Translations under genes and position numbers: made by a program
Source: Pseudonocardia kunmingensis
GTDB lineage: Bacteria > Actinomycetota > Actinomycetes > Mycobacteriales > Pseudonocardiaceae
Direction: 5' to 3'
NCBI RefSeq assembly: GCF_006716445.1
Contig: NZ_VFPA01000004.1
Coordinates: forward strand, 558,001 to 622,000
Length of the DNA: 64,000 nucleotides
Notes under the pieces: model-generated
Database searches by the model: none
Seen by the model: the letters and a program-made list of their open reading frames with translations, nothing else
Told to the model about the DNA's origin: nothing
Shown here: positions 8,147 through 16,680 of the stretch, in pieces
Layout: the number at the start of each line of letters is the position of its first letter
Numbering within the stretch: the first letter of the stretch is position 1

Positions 8147-9025
8147 ATGCAGGATAGCCCGGTGGAGGCCGACGGCACGAGCAGCGCGGTGCAGGTCACG
8201 CCGGTACCGATCGCGACCACCAGCTCCGACGGGGTCCCGCTCGCCGGTGTCCACCTGGCGCGGCCGGGCCCTCCCCGCGGTACCGCGCTCGTCGTCGCGC
8301 ACGGGTTCACCCACCACGTCCGCTACCGGACCACCCGGTCGCTGCTCGCCTCGCTGGGCGCCCACGCGCCGGTGGTGGCCCTCGACATGCGCGGCCACGG
8401 CCGCTCCGGCGGGCGCAGCACCGTCGGCGACCGGGAGCCGCTCGACCTCGACGCCGGCGTCGCCGCCGCGCGGCGCCTCGGCTACGAGCGGGTGGCGACG
8501 GTCGGCTTCTCCCTCGGCGCCGCCGTGGCCCTGCGCCAGGCCGCCGCCGGGCCGCACCGGCCGGACGCCGTGGTGGCGGTGAGCTCGCCTGCCCGCTGGT
8601 ACTCCCGGGAGACCTCCCCGATGCGCCAGGTGCACTGGCTCCTCGAACAGCCCCACGGCCGGCTCGCGGCCCGCGCGATGGGCGTGCGCCTCGACGGCGG
8701 TTGGGAAGTGGTGCCGCCGTCACCCGTCGAGGTGGTCGGCGCCATCACCGCGCCGCTGCTGCTCGTGCACATCGCCGGGGACCGCTACTTCGCGCCCGCC
8801 CACGCCCGCGCGCTCGCGAGCGCCGCCGGCGAGCGCGCCGAGCTGTGGGAGGAACCGGGCGACGGGCACGGCGAGAGCGGCACGCACCCGGAGCTCGCGC
8901 GCCGGATCGCGGGGTGGGCGCTCGCCGCCTGCACCAACCCCGATGACGCGCGGCGACACGCTCGCTCTACGGTCGAAGGCCGCACCCCGGCAGAGCGCCG
9001 GGCAGCAGGGTCGGAGGTCGGATGA
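8147..9025 (+). CDS. Alpha/beta-hydrolase fold protein
   Basis: About 292 aa. It has an oxyanion-type HGFTHH segment, the DMRGHGRS motif, the nucleophile elbow GFSLGAA (Ser of G-x-S-x-G), a late LVHIAGDRYF segment carrying the acid, and a DGHGES segment that may carry the catalytic His. The substrate is unknown; short acyl esters or lysophospholipids are possible. The ATG at 8147 is favoured but has no strong ribosome site, and GTG 8162 is an alternative. It is divergent from glnR, and its 3' end overlaps the LmeA-like gene by four bases, suggesting co-expression. Confidence 0.82.
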   Translation: MQDSPVEADGTSSAVQVTPVPIATTSSDGVPLAGVHLARPGPPRGTALVVAHGFTHHVRYRTTRSLLASLGAHAPVVALDMRGHGRSGGRSTVGDREPLDLDAGVAAARRLGYERVATVGFSLGAAVALRQAAAGPHRPDAVVAVSSPARWYSRETSPMRQVHWLLEQPHGRLAARAMGVRLDGGWEVVPPSPVEVVGAITAPLLLVHIAGDRYFAPAHARALASAAGERAELWEEPGDGHGESGTHPELARRIAGWALAACTNPDDARRHARSTVEGRTPAERRAAGSEVG

Positions 9026-9813
9026 GGCGCCTGGTCATCGCGCTGCTCGTCCTGGTCGGGCTGTTCGTGGCGGTCGACTTCGGGGCGGCCGCGCTCGCCG
9101 AGTCGGCGGTGTCGCGCCAGATGCGCGAGCAGATCGGTCTCGTCGACGACCCGGACGTGCGCATCAACGGCTTCCCGTTCCTCACCCAGGCCGTCTCGGG
9201 CCACTACCCCGAGGTCGACGTCACGGCCCTGCGGGTCGAGGTCGGCGAGCTGCAGGACCTGAGCGTCCACGCCCGGTTGCGCGACGTCAGCGCTCCGCTG
9301 CCGATGCTGCTCGGGTCCGGCCCGAAGTCGCTCAACGTGCGGTCCGTCGAGGGCACGGTGCGGATCCCCGCCTCCGACGTGGAGCGCCTCGTCCCCGGCA
9401 TCGAGGACCTGCGCATCGAGAACGTCGACGACTACGTGCTGCAGCAGGCCGTCGAGGAGGGCGGCGACCGGTCCCTTCGGACGATCGACCCGAGCGACGC
9501 GGTCCGCCTCGTCGGCACGGCCACGCTGCTCGGGCAGGAGGTCGAGGTGTCGGTGATCGCCGTGCTCCAGCTGGTGGACGGGCAGGCGCAGATCGTGCCG
9601 CGCGACGTCCGGCTGGGCGGCAGCGACGCACCCCCGCTCCCCGCGGCCCTGCAGCACACGATCGAGCAGCGGTTCACGCTGCGGCTCGACCCCGGTTCGC
9701 TCCCCCTCGCGGCCACGCCGACGAGGCTGCGCGCGGCCGGCGGCGCGCTCGAGATCAGCGGCTTCGCCGACGACCTCACCCTCGGCGCCGGCGCGGTGTC
9801 CGCCACGGGCTGA
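9022..9813 (+). CDS. lmeA: LmeA-like DUF2993 phospholipid-binding protein
   Basis: A 263-aa protein with an uncleaved signal-anchor or signal peptide (residues 3-25) followed by a DUF2993 domain. In mycobacteria the neighbour of glnR is LmeA (Rv0817c), a periplasmic protein that binds phospholipids and is needed to keep mannan elongation of lipomannan going. This protein has the same size and position. The ATG overlaps the upstream hydrolase stop (ATGA). The family call is firm; the lipomannan role is an inference from synteny. Confidence 0.82.
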   Translation: MRRLVIALLVLVGLFVAVDFGAAALAESAVSRQMREQIGLVDDPDVRINGFPFLTQAVSGHYPEVDVTALRVEVGELQDLSVHARLRDVSAPLPMLLGSGPKSLNVRSVEGTVRIPASDVERLVPGIEDLRIENVDDYVLQQAVEEGGDRSLRTIDPSDAVRLVGTATLLGQEVEVSVIAVLQLVDGQAQIVPRDVRLGGSDAPPLPAALQHTIEQRFTLRLDPGSLPLAATPTRLRAAGGALEISGFADDLTLGAGAVSATG

Positions 9814-9891
9814 CGCCCCGCCGCGCGTGACCCGCTCCTCATCCGGGCGGTCGATCCCGTGCGCGCACTGCCGCACGGGCCGATCCTCGGC

Positions 9892-9897
9892 TACCCT
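9892..9897 (+). promoter_or_regulatory. -10 element of the Cys-rich leader
   Basis: TACCCT is followed by seven bases and the GTG at 9905, so the leader peptide would be translated from the very 5' end of the transcript. Confidence 0.5.
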
Positions 9898-9904
9898 CAC
9901 CACC

Positions 9905-9979
9905 GTGTTCTGGCCGCTGACCCGTCGCCGCGCAGTTGACCTGTGCCGCGTCGGCAGCTGCCTGTGTCGCGCCTCCTGA
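9905..9979 (+). CDS. Cys-rich leader peptide (attenuator uORF) of the sulfur operon
   Basis: A 24-residue frame that reads fMet-FWPLTRRRAVDLCRVGSCLCRAS, with three cysteines near its end and the actinobacterial leader signature TRRRAVDLCRV. It begins seven bases after a TACCCT -10 element, so it looks leaderless. Similar Cys-rich leaderless sORFs in mycobacteria act as cysteine-responsive attenuators of downstream sulfur genes: scarce Cys-tRNA stalls the ribosome and exposes the next ribosome site. The 134 bases to the next start would hold the switching structure. Function here is inferred from sequence type and position. Confidence 0.72.
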   Translation: MFWPLTRRRAVDLCRVGSCLCRAS

Positions 9980-10113
9980 GCCCTTCCGCGTCTTCCACGC
10001 AGCCTCAGGAGCATCCGCTTGTCCGCACCACCGCACCCGTCTGCCGTGCCCCGCGCCGGCAGCGCGTCCTCGCACGCCCCGCACCGCACCACCGAATCCC
10101 AGGGAGCCCGCTC

Positions 10114-10964
<851 letters not shown>

Positions 10965-10965
<1 letters not shown>

Positions 10966-11264
10966 TGTGCGGCGCACCCGACCAGGCGGTCGCGCTGCCC
11001 CCGGGCACCGACCTGACGAAGGAGACCGTGCTCACCGGCCGGGTCGTCGCCGGCGGTGAGCCCGTGGGCGGTGCCTTCGTGCGGCTGCTGGACGGCTCCG
11101 GTGAGTTCACGGCCGAGGTCGTCGCGTCGGCCGCCGGGCAGTTCCGCTTCTTCGCCGCTCCGGGCACCTGGACCGTCCGCGCGCTCTCCCGCGCCGGCAA
11201 CGGCCAGGCCGAGCTGACCGCCGACGGCCCCGGGGTGCACCGGGCCGAGGTCGCCGTCGCCTGA
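10965..11264 (+). CDS. sseC: SseC-like DUF1416 protein
   Basis: A 99-aa beta-rich protein starting MCGAPDQ with the motif GxVxxGGEPVGGAFVRLLDGSGEF. It is the constant partner of CysA2-type sulfurtransferases in actinobacteria (Rv0814c next to Rv0815c) and is presumed to help in sulfur transfer, perhaps through its single N-terminal cysteine. Its ATG shares one base with the preceding stop (TGATG). Confidence 0.87.
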
Positions 11265-11414
11265 TCCACCGCGAGCGGCGCTCCCGGGCGGGGTTCCTGG
11301 GGGCGCCGTTCTCGCGGGAACGGAACGCGCGGGCGGCCATGATCAGCAGGAATGGTGGGAGAGCGACAGATTTGCCGCCGTGACACCACTCCTGGCGATC
11401 ACCCCCGGCGACAC

Positions 11415-11463
11415 GTACGTGAGCGCGGCCGCGAGGACCCCGACGTGCGACTCGCACTGATCA
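11415..11463 (+). repeat. 49-bp dispersed repeat, copy 1
   Basis: This intergenic stretch matches the reverse complement of 38690-38738 at 45 of 49 positions. It lies in a 280-base gap that otherwise holds only the promoter of the next gene. Confidence 0.65.
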
Positions 11464-11533
11464 CGCGGCGCACAGCACGGCCTTCGCGGCCGTTCGTCCG
11501 TGGGCGGGCCCGGCGGCGCTCGCACGCACCGGA

Positions 11534-11539
11534 TAGGGT
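11534..11539 (+). promoter_or_regulatory. -10 element of the small membrane protein gene, leaderless
   Basis: TAGGGT is followed by seven bases and the GTG at 11547, with no ribosome site between. Confidence 0.45.
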
Positions 11540-11546
11540 TCGCCCG

Positions 11547-11678
11547 GTGCAGTGGTTGTTCACCGGTCTGCTGATCGCCGCGAGCGCCGGCATCGCGGCC
11601 TTCACCGGCTACCTCCTCCGGCGCCTGTTCACGACGCTTCCGGGCACTCCCGACTCGCCCGAGGAGGCGGCGGGATGA
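11547..11678 (+). CDS. Small single-pass membrane protein
   Basis: A 43-aa protein with one hydrophobic helix (about residues 4-26, rich in Ala, Leu and Ile) and an acidic tail. The GTG start follows a TAGGGT -10 by seven bases, and its TGA overlaps the ATG of the nitrobindin-like gene by four bases (ATGA), so the two are probably translated together. No known family was recognised. It may anchor or recruit its soluble partner. Confidence 0.55.
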   Translation: MQWLFTGLLIAASAGIAAFTGYLLRRLFTTLPGTPDSPEEAAG

Positions 11679-12301
11679 CCGGCGCCGACGGTGAGCTGCC
11701 AGGCACCATCACCGGTCCGGCCAACGCCGCTCCCGACTCCCCGCAGCGCAACCGGCCGCGGTTCGACGACCTGCCGGTCCCGGACGACACCGCGAACCTG
11801 CGCGAGGGTCCCGACCTGCACGAGCAGTGCATCGGGCTGCTGCCGCTCGTCGGCGTGTGGCGCGGCACCGGCGAGGTCGTCTACCCGACGATCGAGGGGC
11901 CCTACAGCTTCGGCCAGCAGATCGTGTTCGCCCACGACGGCCGCCCGTTCCTCACCTACGAGGCGAAGGCGTGGCTGCTCGGCCCGGACGGGGAGGTCCT
12001 GCGCCCCGCGGCCCGCGAGACCGGTTTCTGGCGACCGCAGCCCGACGGCGAGCTCGAGGTGCTGATCACCCACGCCACCGGCATCTCCGAGATCTTCTAC
12101 GGTCGCGCGCGCAACCTCACGTCCTGGGAGATCGAGACGGATGCGGTGGTGCGCTCCGCGTCGGCGAAGGAGGTCGAGGGCTCCCACCGGCTCTACGGGC
12201 TCGTCGAGGGTGGGGACCTGGCCTACGTCGACGAGCGGGCGATGGTCGGCCGGCCCCTCCAGCCGCACCTCTCGGCCCGGCTCAACCGCATCGCCGGATA
12301 A
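11675..12301 (+). CDS. Nitrobindin-like heme-binding beta-barrel protein (DUF1794/FABP-like)
   Basis: A 208-aa protein. A disordered 50-residue start precedes a ten-stranded barrel with the signatures GVWRGTGEVVYPTI, QIVFAHDGRPFLTYE, ETGFWR and a C-terminal LQPHLSARL whose His is the expected proximal heme ligand. Relatives such as Rv0813c and nitrobindins bind ferric heme and react with NO or peroxynitrite. GAGGAGG lies eight bases before the ATG. In M. tuberculosis the same gene lies next to sseC. Confidence 0.86.
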   Translation: MTGADGELPGTITGPANAAPDSPQRNRPRFDDLPVPDDTANLREGPDLHEQCIGLLPLVGVWRGTGEVVYPTIEGPYSFGQQIVFAHDGRPFLTYEAKAWLLGPDGEVLRPAARETGFWRPQPDGELEVLITHATGISEIFYGRARNLTSWEIETDAVVRSASAKEVEGSHRLYGLVEGGDLAYVDERAMVGRPLQPHLSARLNRIAG

Positions 12302-12327
12302 CCCTGGCGGGCGCCGGCCCGCCAGGG
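12302..12327. terminator. Bidirectional terminator between convergent genes
   Basis: CCCTGGCGGGC at 12302-12312 pairs perfectly with 12317-12327 around a four-base loop. It fills the gap between the nitrobindin-like gene and the minus-strand gene that ends at 12329. Confidence 0.8.
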
Positions 12328-12328
12328 C

Positions 12329-13648
12329 TCACGCCCGCTGCTCAGCCGGTGCGGGCGCGAGCAGCTCCTCCACCTCGCCGAGGGGCATCCCGGCCAGCCG
12401 GGCCAGCTGCGCGGGGCGCAGGCCGGCATCGGCGAGCCGGTGCAGTGCGTTGCGCAGCACGCCGCGCTCGTGGCGCATCGCGTCGGTGAGGCGGTCCAGC
12501 TCGCGGAGGCAGTCCTCGAGCTCGACGGCGGCGCCCACGGCGCGCTCCGGGTCGTCCAGCAGCACCCCGAGGAGCCGGTCCCGCGCGTCGACGGCGGCGG
12601 GCCGGGCGGTCGTCGGCGGCGCCGCACCGTCGTGCTCGGAGCGTGGCGGCGGCACGACCTCGTCGTCCACGGCCCCCCGGGGCGGCACCAGCCCCGCGGC
12701 CGCGACGGGCTCCGACCACGCGCGCTCGTCCGCACTCGGCTCGGCCGGCGCAGGCTCGGCGGCGCCGGCGGGCGACCATTGCTCGTCCCCCACCGCCTGA
12801 GCAGGCTCCTCGCCCACCACCGGCGCGGCGGCGGACGCCGTCCCGCCGTCCGCGGTCGGCTCCGGCGGCGCATCGCCGTTCGTCCCCACCGGCGACCAGC
12901 CGTGCTCGTCCACGGCCGGGCGCGCGGGCACGAACGCGGCCACGCCCGGCAGCGCCTGCCCGCTGGGCGGCGTCGCGCTGTCCGCGTCCACCGCGGGATC
13001 AGCGGGCTCGGGCTCGGGCTGCTGCGTGCGATCCCCGCCCGGCTCGGCGACATCCGGCGCGGGGAAGGGGTACGGCGTGCGCACCTCGTCGTCGGGCCAC
13101 CGGCCGGGGGTGCGGGGCGGCGGCCCGCCCGCACGGCTCGCGGCGGCACGGACGGCGAAGGCCTGCGCGACCGCCGCGGCGACGGTCCGACCGGATCCGG
13201 CGTGCGGGGGCGACGAGGTGGCCGGAGCCGGCGCCTGCGCCGGCACGACGGGCTCGGCGGCGGCCGCCGGGGCGGCGACCACGGGCGGCGCCGGGGGGAA
13301 CGCCTCAGCCGGCCGGGCGGCGGGTGGCGTGGGTGGCGGAGTGGGTTGTGGTGCGGGCGGGGTGGGCGCCTCGGCGATCGCCGGCGCCTCCAAGGTGTTC
13401 CCGACCGCGTCGCACACCGGAGCCGCCGGGCGCGCGGCGAGCGGTGGGCCGGGCGCGGCAACGGGCTGCTCGGCCATCGCCGCCCCGGCCGGCGGGGCCG
13501 CCACCTGCCGTGCCGCCCGCGCTCCCGAGCCCCGCGACACGGGTGCCTGCGCGCGCCGGCGCACGGCGAGGACGACGAGGATCAGCACACCGATCATCAC
13601 CGCGCCCACACCCACCGGGACCAGCGCGGACGCCGACAGCAGTTGCAT
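12329..13648 (-). CDS. Membrane-anchored protein with long disordered region, unknown function
   Basis: A 439-aa protein. Residues 9-29 form one hydrophobic segment followed by RRRAQ, so the bulk should be cytoplasmic. Residues 30-350 are Ala/Pro-rich and low in complexity. The last 85 residues (from about 352) are helical, with a coiled-coil-like part (ELEDCLRELDRLTDAMRHERGVLRNALHRL) and an HTH-like end (AQLARLAGMPLGEVEELL). No family was recognised. It lies 45 bases downstream of the DivIVA-domain gene in the same direction, which suggests a shared role near the cell pole or septum; this is only an inference. Confidence 0.6.
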   Translation of the reverse strand: MQLLSASALVPVGVGAVMIGVLILVVLAVRRRAQAPVSRGSGARAARQVAAPPAGAAMAEQPVAAPGPPLAARPAAPVCDAVGNTLEAPAIAEAPTPPAPQPTPPPTPPAARPAEAFPPAPPVVAAPAAAAEPVVPAQAPAPATSSPPHAGSGRTVAAAVAQAFAVRAAASRAGGPPPRTPGRWPDDEVRTPYPFPAPDVAEPGGDRTQQPEPEPADPAVDADSATPPSGQALPGVAAFVPARPAVDEHGWSPVGTNGDAPPEPTADGGTASAAAPVVGEEPAQAVGDEQWSPAGAAEPAPAEPSADERAWSEPVAAAGLVPPRGAVDDEVVPPPRSEHDGAAPPTTARPAAVDARDRLLGVLLDDPERAVGAAVELEDCLRELDRLTDAMRHERGVLRNALHRLADAGLRPAQLARLAGMPLGEVEELLAPAPAEQRA

Positions 13649-13693
13649 GGCTGCGCACCGTACGCGCTTTCAGCGCGGGGCGCGCAGCAAGAT

Positions 13694-16021
13694 TCACCCG
13701 GAGCGGGACGTCGACGGGGAGCGGTTGACGTGCTCGGGACCGTTCGCGCCGGCCTTGCCACCGCGCTCGGCGCCCTGCCTGCCCGGCTCACCGGGCTCGC
13801 CCGCGCCGTCCGTCCGTTGCTCCGGACGCGCGCCCTCGGACCGCCCGCCCGGCGCCGGACGGGCTGGGTTGACCTTGGTGGCGGGGTCGCTCCCGCCGTT
13901 CGACGGCTGCTCGGTCGGGCGCTTCGGGGGCCCGAGCGGCGGCTGGACGGTCGGCACCAGTGCGGTGCGGTCCCCTGCCGAGCGGGTCTCCCCGGGACGG
14001 CCCGGGGGCGTCGCTTCGCCGCCGCCACGCTTCGCCTGATCGGATGACGGGCGGAAGAGGTCACCGGGCTCGGGATCGGCATCGGGACGCGGGCGGGCCG
14101 GCCCCGGCTTCTCGGCGGACCCAGGGTAGGCGCCGGCCGGCCGGTGCGACGGCTGCGGCCCGCCCGAAGCGCGCTCGGCGGGCCGATCGGGTGCGGCGGA
14201 CGGATTTCCCGGACGCGGCTCGCTGCCCCGGGATCCGCCCGGCTGCGCCGATCCGGGGTTCTTGCCCGAGGGCGGCCGGTTCGCGCCGGGGCCGTTCGAG
14301 CCGGGGCCGTTGAGGCCGGCGCGGCTCGGGCTCGGGGCGTTCGGCCCGGAGCCACTCGCGGCCGGGCCGTTCGCCGCAGGCCCGCTCGCGCCCGGACCGT
14401 TCGCACCGGCTCGGTTCGAGCCGGGGCCGTTGGGGCCGGGCCCCGTCGAGCCGGGCCGGTTCGCGCCGGGGCTGTTCTGGCCGGAGCGCCCCGCGCTCGG
14501 GACGTTCGAACCGGAACCGCTCGCGGCCGGACCGTTCCCGCCGGCACCGCCCACACCGGAACCGCTCGGGCCGGAGCCGCTCGAGCCCTGCCCGCTCGCA
14601 CCGGAGGCGCTGGAAGTCGGAACGCCGGCACCCGGGACGTTCGAACCGGAACCGCTCGCCGCCGGAGCGTTCCCGCCGGGCCCGCTCGGGCCGGAGCGGC
14701 TCGATCCAGGACCGCTCGAGCCGGAGGCCCCTGAACCAGGGCCGCTCGCGCCAGGCCCGCTGGAACCCGGAGCGTTCGCACCGGACGTGCTCGAGCCGGA
14801 ACCTCGCGAACCGGGGCCGTTCCCACCAGGCGCGTTCCCGCCAGGGCCGGTCCGGCCGGGTCCGTTCCCGCCAGGTCCGCTCCCGCCGGCGGCGCTCCTG
14901 CCCGGCCCGTTGGAGCCGGGGCCGCTCGCGCCGGAACCGCTCGAACCGGAGCCGTTGCCTCCGGGCCCGCTCGCAGCGGGCCCGTTCGCTCCCGGACCCC
15001 GCTGGCCCGGGCGGTTCGGGCCCTGCGAGGCCGAACCCGGTGCCAGCGGTGTGGCGCTGCCCTTCGCCCCGGGGCCCGACGAGCTCGACCCGGGCGAGGC
15101 GGAGGCGGGCTGGGCCGGTCCGCTCGATCCTCCCTGGCCCGGGGCGGGGCGGTTCGGGCCGGGAGTGGGTGGCGTGCTGCCGCTGCTCGACGGGGAGCCC
15201 TGCTGGGGCGCCGGTGCGGTGGGCGGCGCCTGCTGCGCGGCGCGCGCGGCGTCCGCCTGGGGCGCACGCTCCGAACGGGCAGGTCCGTTCTGCGCGGGCC
15301 CGCTCCGGGCGCCGCTCGTTCCGGCGGCGCTCCCGGCGGCGTCCGGGGCGGGACGAGGTGGCTGGGCACCGGCGCCGGGGCCCTCACCGGGACCGGCCGG
15401 ACGCGGTCGCGGGGTGGGGGTGGCCGACGGCCGGCCGCCGGCGGGCTGGGGCCCTCCCGGGCTGGGCTTCCCCGGTGACGGCGACGCACCCGTGGGGCGG
15501 GCGGGCGCTGCGGCGTCGGCCTGGGAGAGGTTGATGCGGCCGGTCGGGGCCGCGAGCATGCCCTCGAGCTGACCGCGCATCCGGGTGAGCTCGGCGAGCA
15601 GGGCGTCGCGCTGGCGCACGAGGTCGGCGAGCTGGGCGCGGACCCGCTCCTCCTCGGCGCGGGCCGAGGCGCGGGCCTTGTTGCGGATCTCCGCGGCCTC
15701 TTCCTCCGCCGCCTGCAGGATGCTCTGCATGCGGTCGGTGAAGCTGCCGACGACGTCGGGCGACTCGCCGCCCTGCGGGCCGGGGCCGCCGGGCCGGGGA
15801 CGCGGCGTGGGCCGGGGGCGGGCGCCGGGCTGGCCGGGGATGCCGCCGGGAGGGGACTGCACGACGGGGATCGGCTGGCTGCGCGCCATCTCCAGATCGG
15901 CGCGCATGCGGGACAGCACCCGCTGGAGCCGGGCCACGTGCTCGTCGACCTGCTTGCGGTCGTAGCCCCGGAGGACGACGTCGAAATTCGGGGCGCCGAG
16001 CGCGCCCGCATCACTCGTCAT
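13694..16021 (-). CDS. DivIVA-domain protein with long Gly/Ser/Pro/Asn repeat tract
   Basis: A 775-aa protein. Residues about 10-45 form a DivIVA-type head (FDVVLRGYDRKQVDEHVARLQRVL), and about 90-158 a charged coiled coil (QAAEEEAAEIRNKARASARAEEERVRAQL). A Pro/Ala region follows and then, at about 337-587, a five-residue repeat of the type (N/S)GPG(x), collagen-like in composition. DivIVA proteins recognise curved membrane and organise polar growth in actinobacteria. GGGAGGG precedes the ATG. The head is standard, the length is far beyond the 250-400 aa of Wag31-like proteins. Its role could be tip scaffolding, but that is inference. Confidence 0.72.
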   Translation of the reverse strand: MTSDAGALGAPNFDVVLRGYDRKQVDEHVARLQRVLSRMRADLEMARSQPIPVVQSPPGGIPGQPGARPRPTPRPRPGGPGPQGGESPDVVGSFTDRMQSILQAAEEEAAEIRNKARASARAEEERVRAQLADLVRQRDALLAELTRMRGQLEGMLAAPTGRINLSQADAAAPARPTGASPSPGKPSPGGPQPAGGRPSATPTPRPRPAGPGEGPGAGAQPPRPAPDAAGSAAGTSGARSGPAQNGPARSERAPQADAARAAQQAPPTAPAPQQGSPSSSGSTPPTPGPNRPAPGQGGSSGPAQPASASPGSSSSGPGAKGSATPLAPGSASQGPNRPGQRGPGANGPAASGPGGNGSGSSGSGASGPGSNGPGRSAAGGSGPGGNGPGRTGPGGNAPGGNGPGSRGSGSSTSGANAPGSSGPGASGPGSGASGSSGPGSSRSGPSGPGGNAPAASGSGSNVPGAGVPTSSASGASGQGSSGSGPSGSGVGGAGGNGPAASGSGSNVPSAGRSGQNSPGANRPGSTGPGPNGPGSNRAGANGPGASGPAANGPAASGSGPNAPSPSRAGLNGPGSNGPGANRPPSGKNPGSAQPGGSRGSEPRPGNPSAAPDRPAERASGGPQPSHRPAGAYPGSAEKPGPARPRPDADPEPGDLFRPSSDQAKRGGGEATPPGRPGETRSAGDRTALVPTVQPPLGPPKRPTEQPSNGGSDPATKVNPARPAPGGRSEGARPEQRTDGAGEPGEPGRQGAERGGKAGANGPEHVNRSPSTSRSG
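14260..15010 (-). repeat. 15-bp-period coding repeat tract
   Basis: Inside the DivIVA-domain gene about 50 imperfect units of 15 bases encode (N/S)GPG(x)-type pentapeptides. The tract is also open on the plus strand, where it reads as Pro-rich pentads (EPGPL, APGPF). Because of the period, slipped-strand changes in length are likely. Confidence 0.75.
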
Positions 16022-16190
16022 CCGTCGTCCCTCCCGAGCGCGAAAGCCCCTTCACCCCGCCGAGGGTAGGTAGCCCCAGGCGATCAAACCTGGTCGTTCA
16101 CCCTGACGGAGCATACCGGCGCGGCGTGTTCCTCCGGTAACGGAGCGGCGCAACCCCCGGTGCGCCACCGACGTGGGCGCCGGGAACGCC

Positions 16191-16196
16191 TACCAT
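16191..16196 (+). promoter_or_regulatory. -10 element of the Nur-like gene, leaderless
   Basis: TACCAT is followed by seven bases and the GTG at 16204. Confidence 0.48.
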
Positions 16197-16203
16197 CGAC
16201 TCG

Positions 16204-16680
16204 GTGGAGACCCGCCCGGCACCCGAGGCGACGGCCGAGCCTGCCGACGGGGGGCCGTCCGCCCTCCGCCGCACGCTGCACCAGCGCGGCCTGCGGATGA
16301 CACCGCAGCGCCAGCTCGTGCTCGACGCCGTCCGCGACCTCGGGCACGCCACCCCGGAGCAGATCTGCACGCGGGTGCAGAGCGCCGCACCGGCCGTCAA
16401 CATCACCACCGTCTACCGCACGCTCGACCTGCTGGAGCGCATCGGCCTGGTGCGGCACACGCACCTGGGCCACGGCGCGCCCACCTACTCCGAGCAGGAG
16501 CACCAGCACGTCCACCTGGTGTGCCACTCGTGCGGCAAGGTCACCGAATCGCCCACCGACCTGATGGACGGGCTCGCGGCGCGCCTGCTGGCCGAGTCCG
16601 ACTTCGTGCTCGACCCGTCGCACGTCGCGCTGTCCGGCCGCTGCCGCGGCTGCCGCGACGAGGAGGAGGAACAGTCGTGA
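16204..16680 (+). CDS. nur: Fur-family metalloregulator, Nur-like (nickel) type
   Basis: A 158-aa Fur-family repressor: winged helix (LRMTPQRQLVLDAV ... NITTVYRTLDLLERIGLV) and a dimerisation domain with two CxxC zinc pairs (CHSC and CRGC). The stretch VRHTHLGHGAPTY followed by HQHVHL is close to what I recall of Streptomyces Nur, where these histidines form the nickel site, and differs from Zur and FurA. Nur represses nickel uptake and Fe-SOD genes when nickel is present. The start is a leaderless-looking GTG. It overlaps ygfZ by four bases. A peroxide or iron sensor remains possible. Confidence 0.72.
   Translation: METRPAPEATAEPADGGPSALRRTLHQRGLRMTPQRQLVLDAVRDLGHATPEQICTRVQSAAPAVNITTVYRTLDLLERIGLVRHTHLGHGAPTYSEQEHQHVHLVCHSCGKVTESPTDLMDGLAARLLAESDFVLDPSHVALSGRCRGCRDEEEEQS

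Noticed and set aside
14262..15572. A 436-residue plus-strand open frame made of Pro-rich pentads (EPGPL, APGPF) opposite the DivIVA-domain gene
   Set aside because: It mirrors the 15-bp repeat of the real gene, has no ribosome site or promoter, and its open state follows from the GC-rich period.
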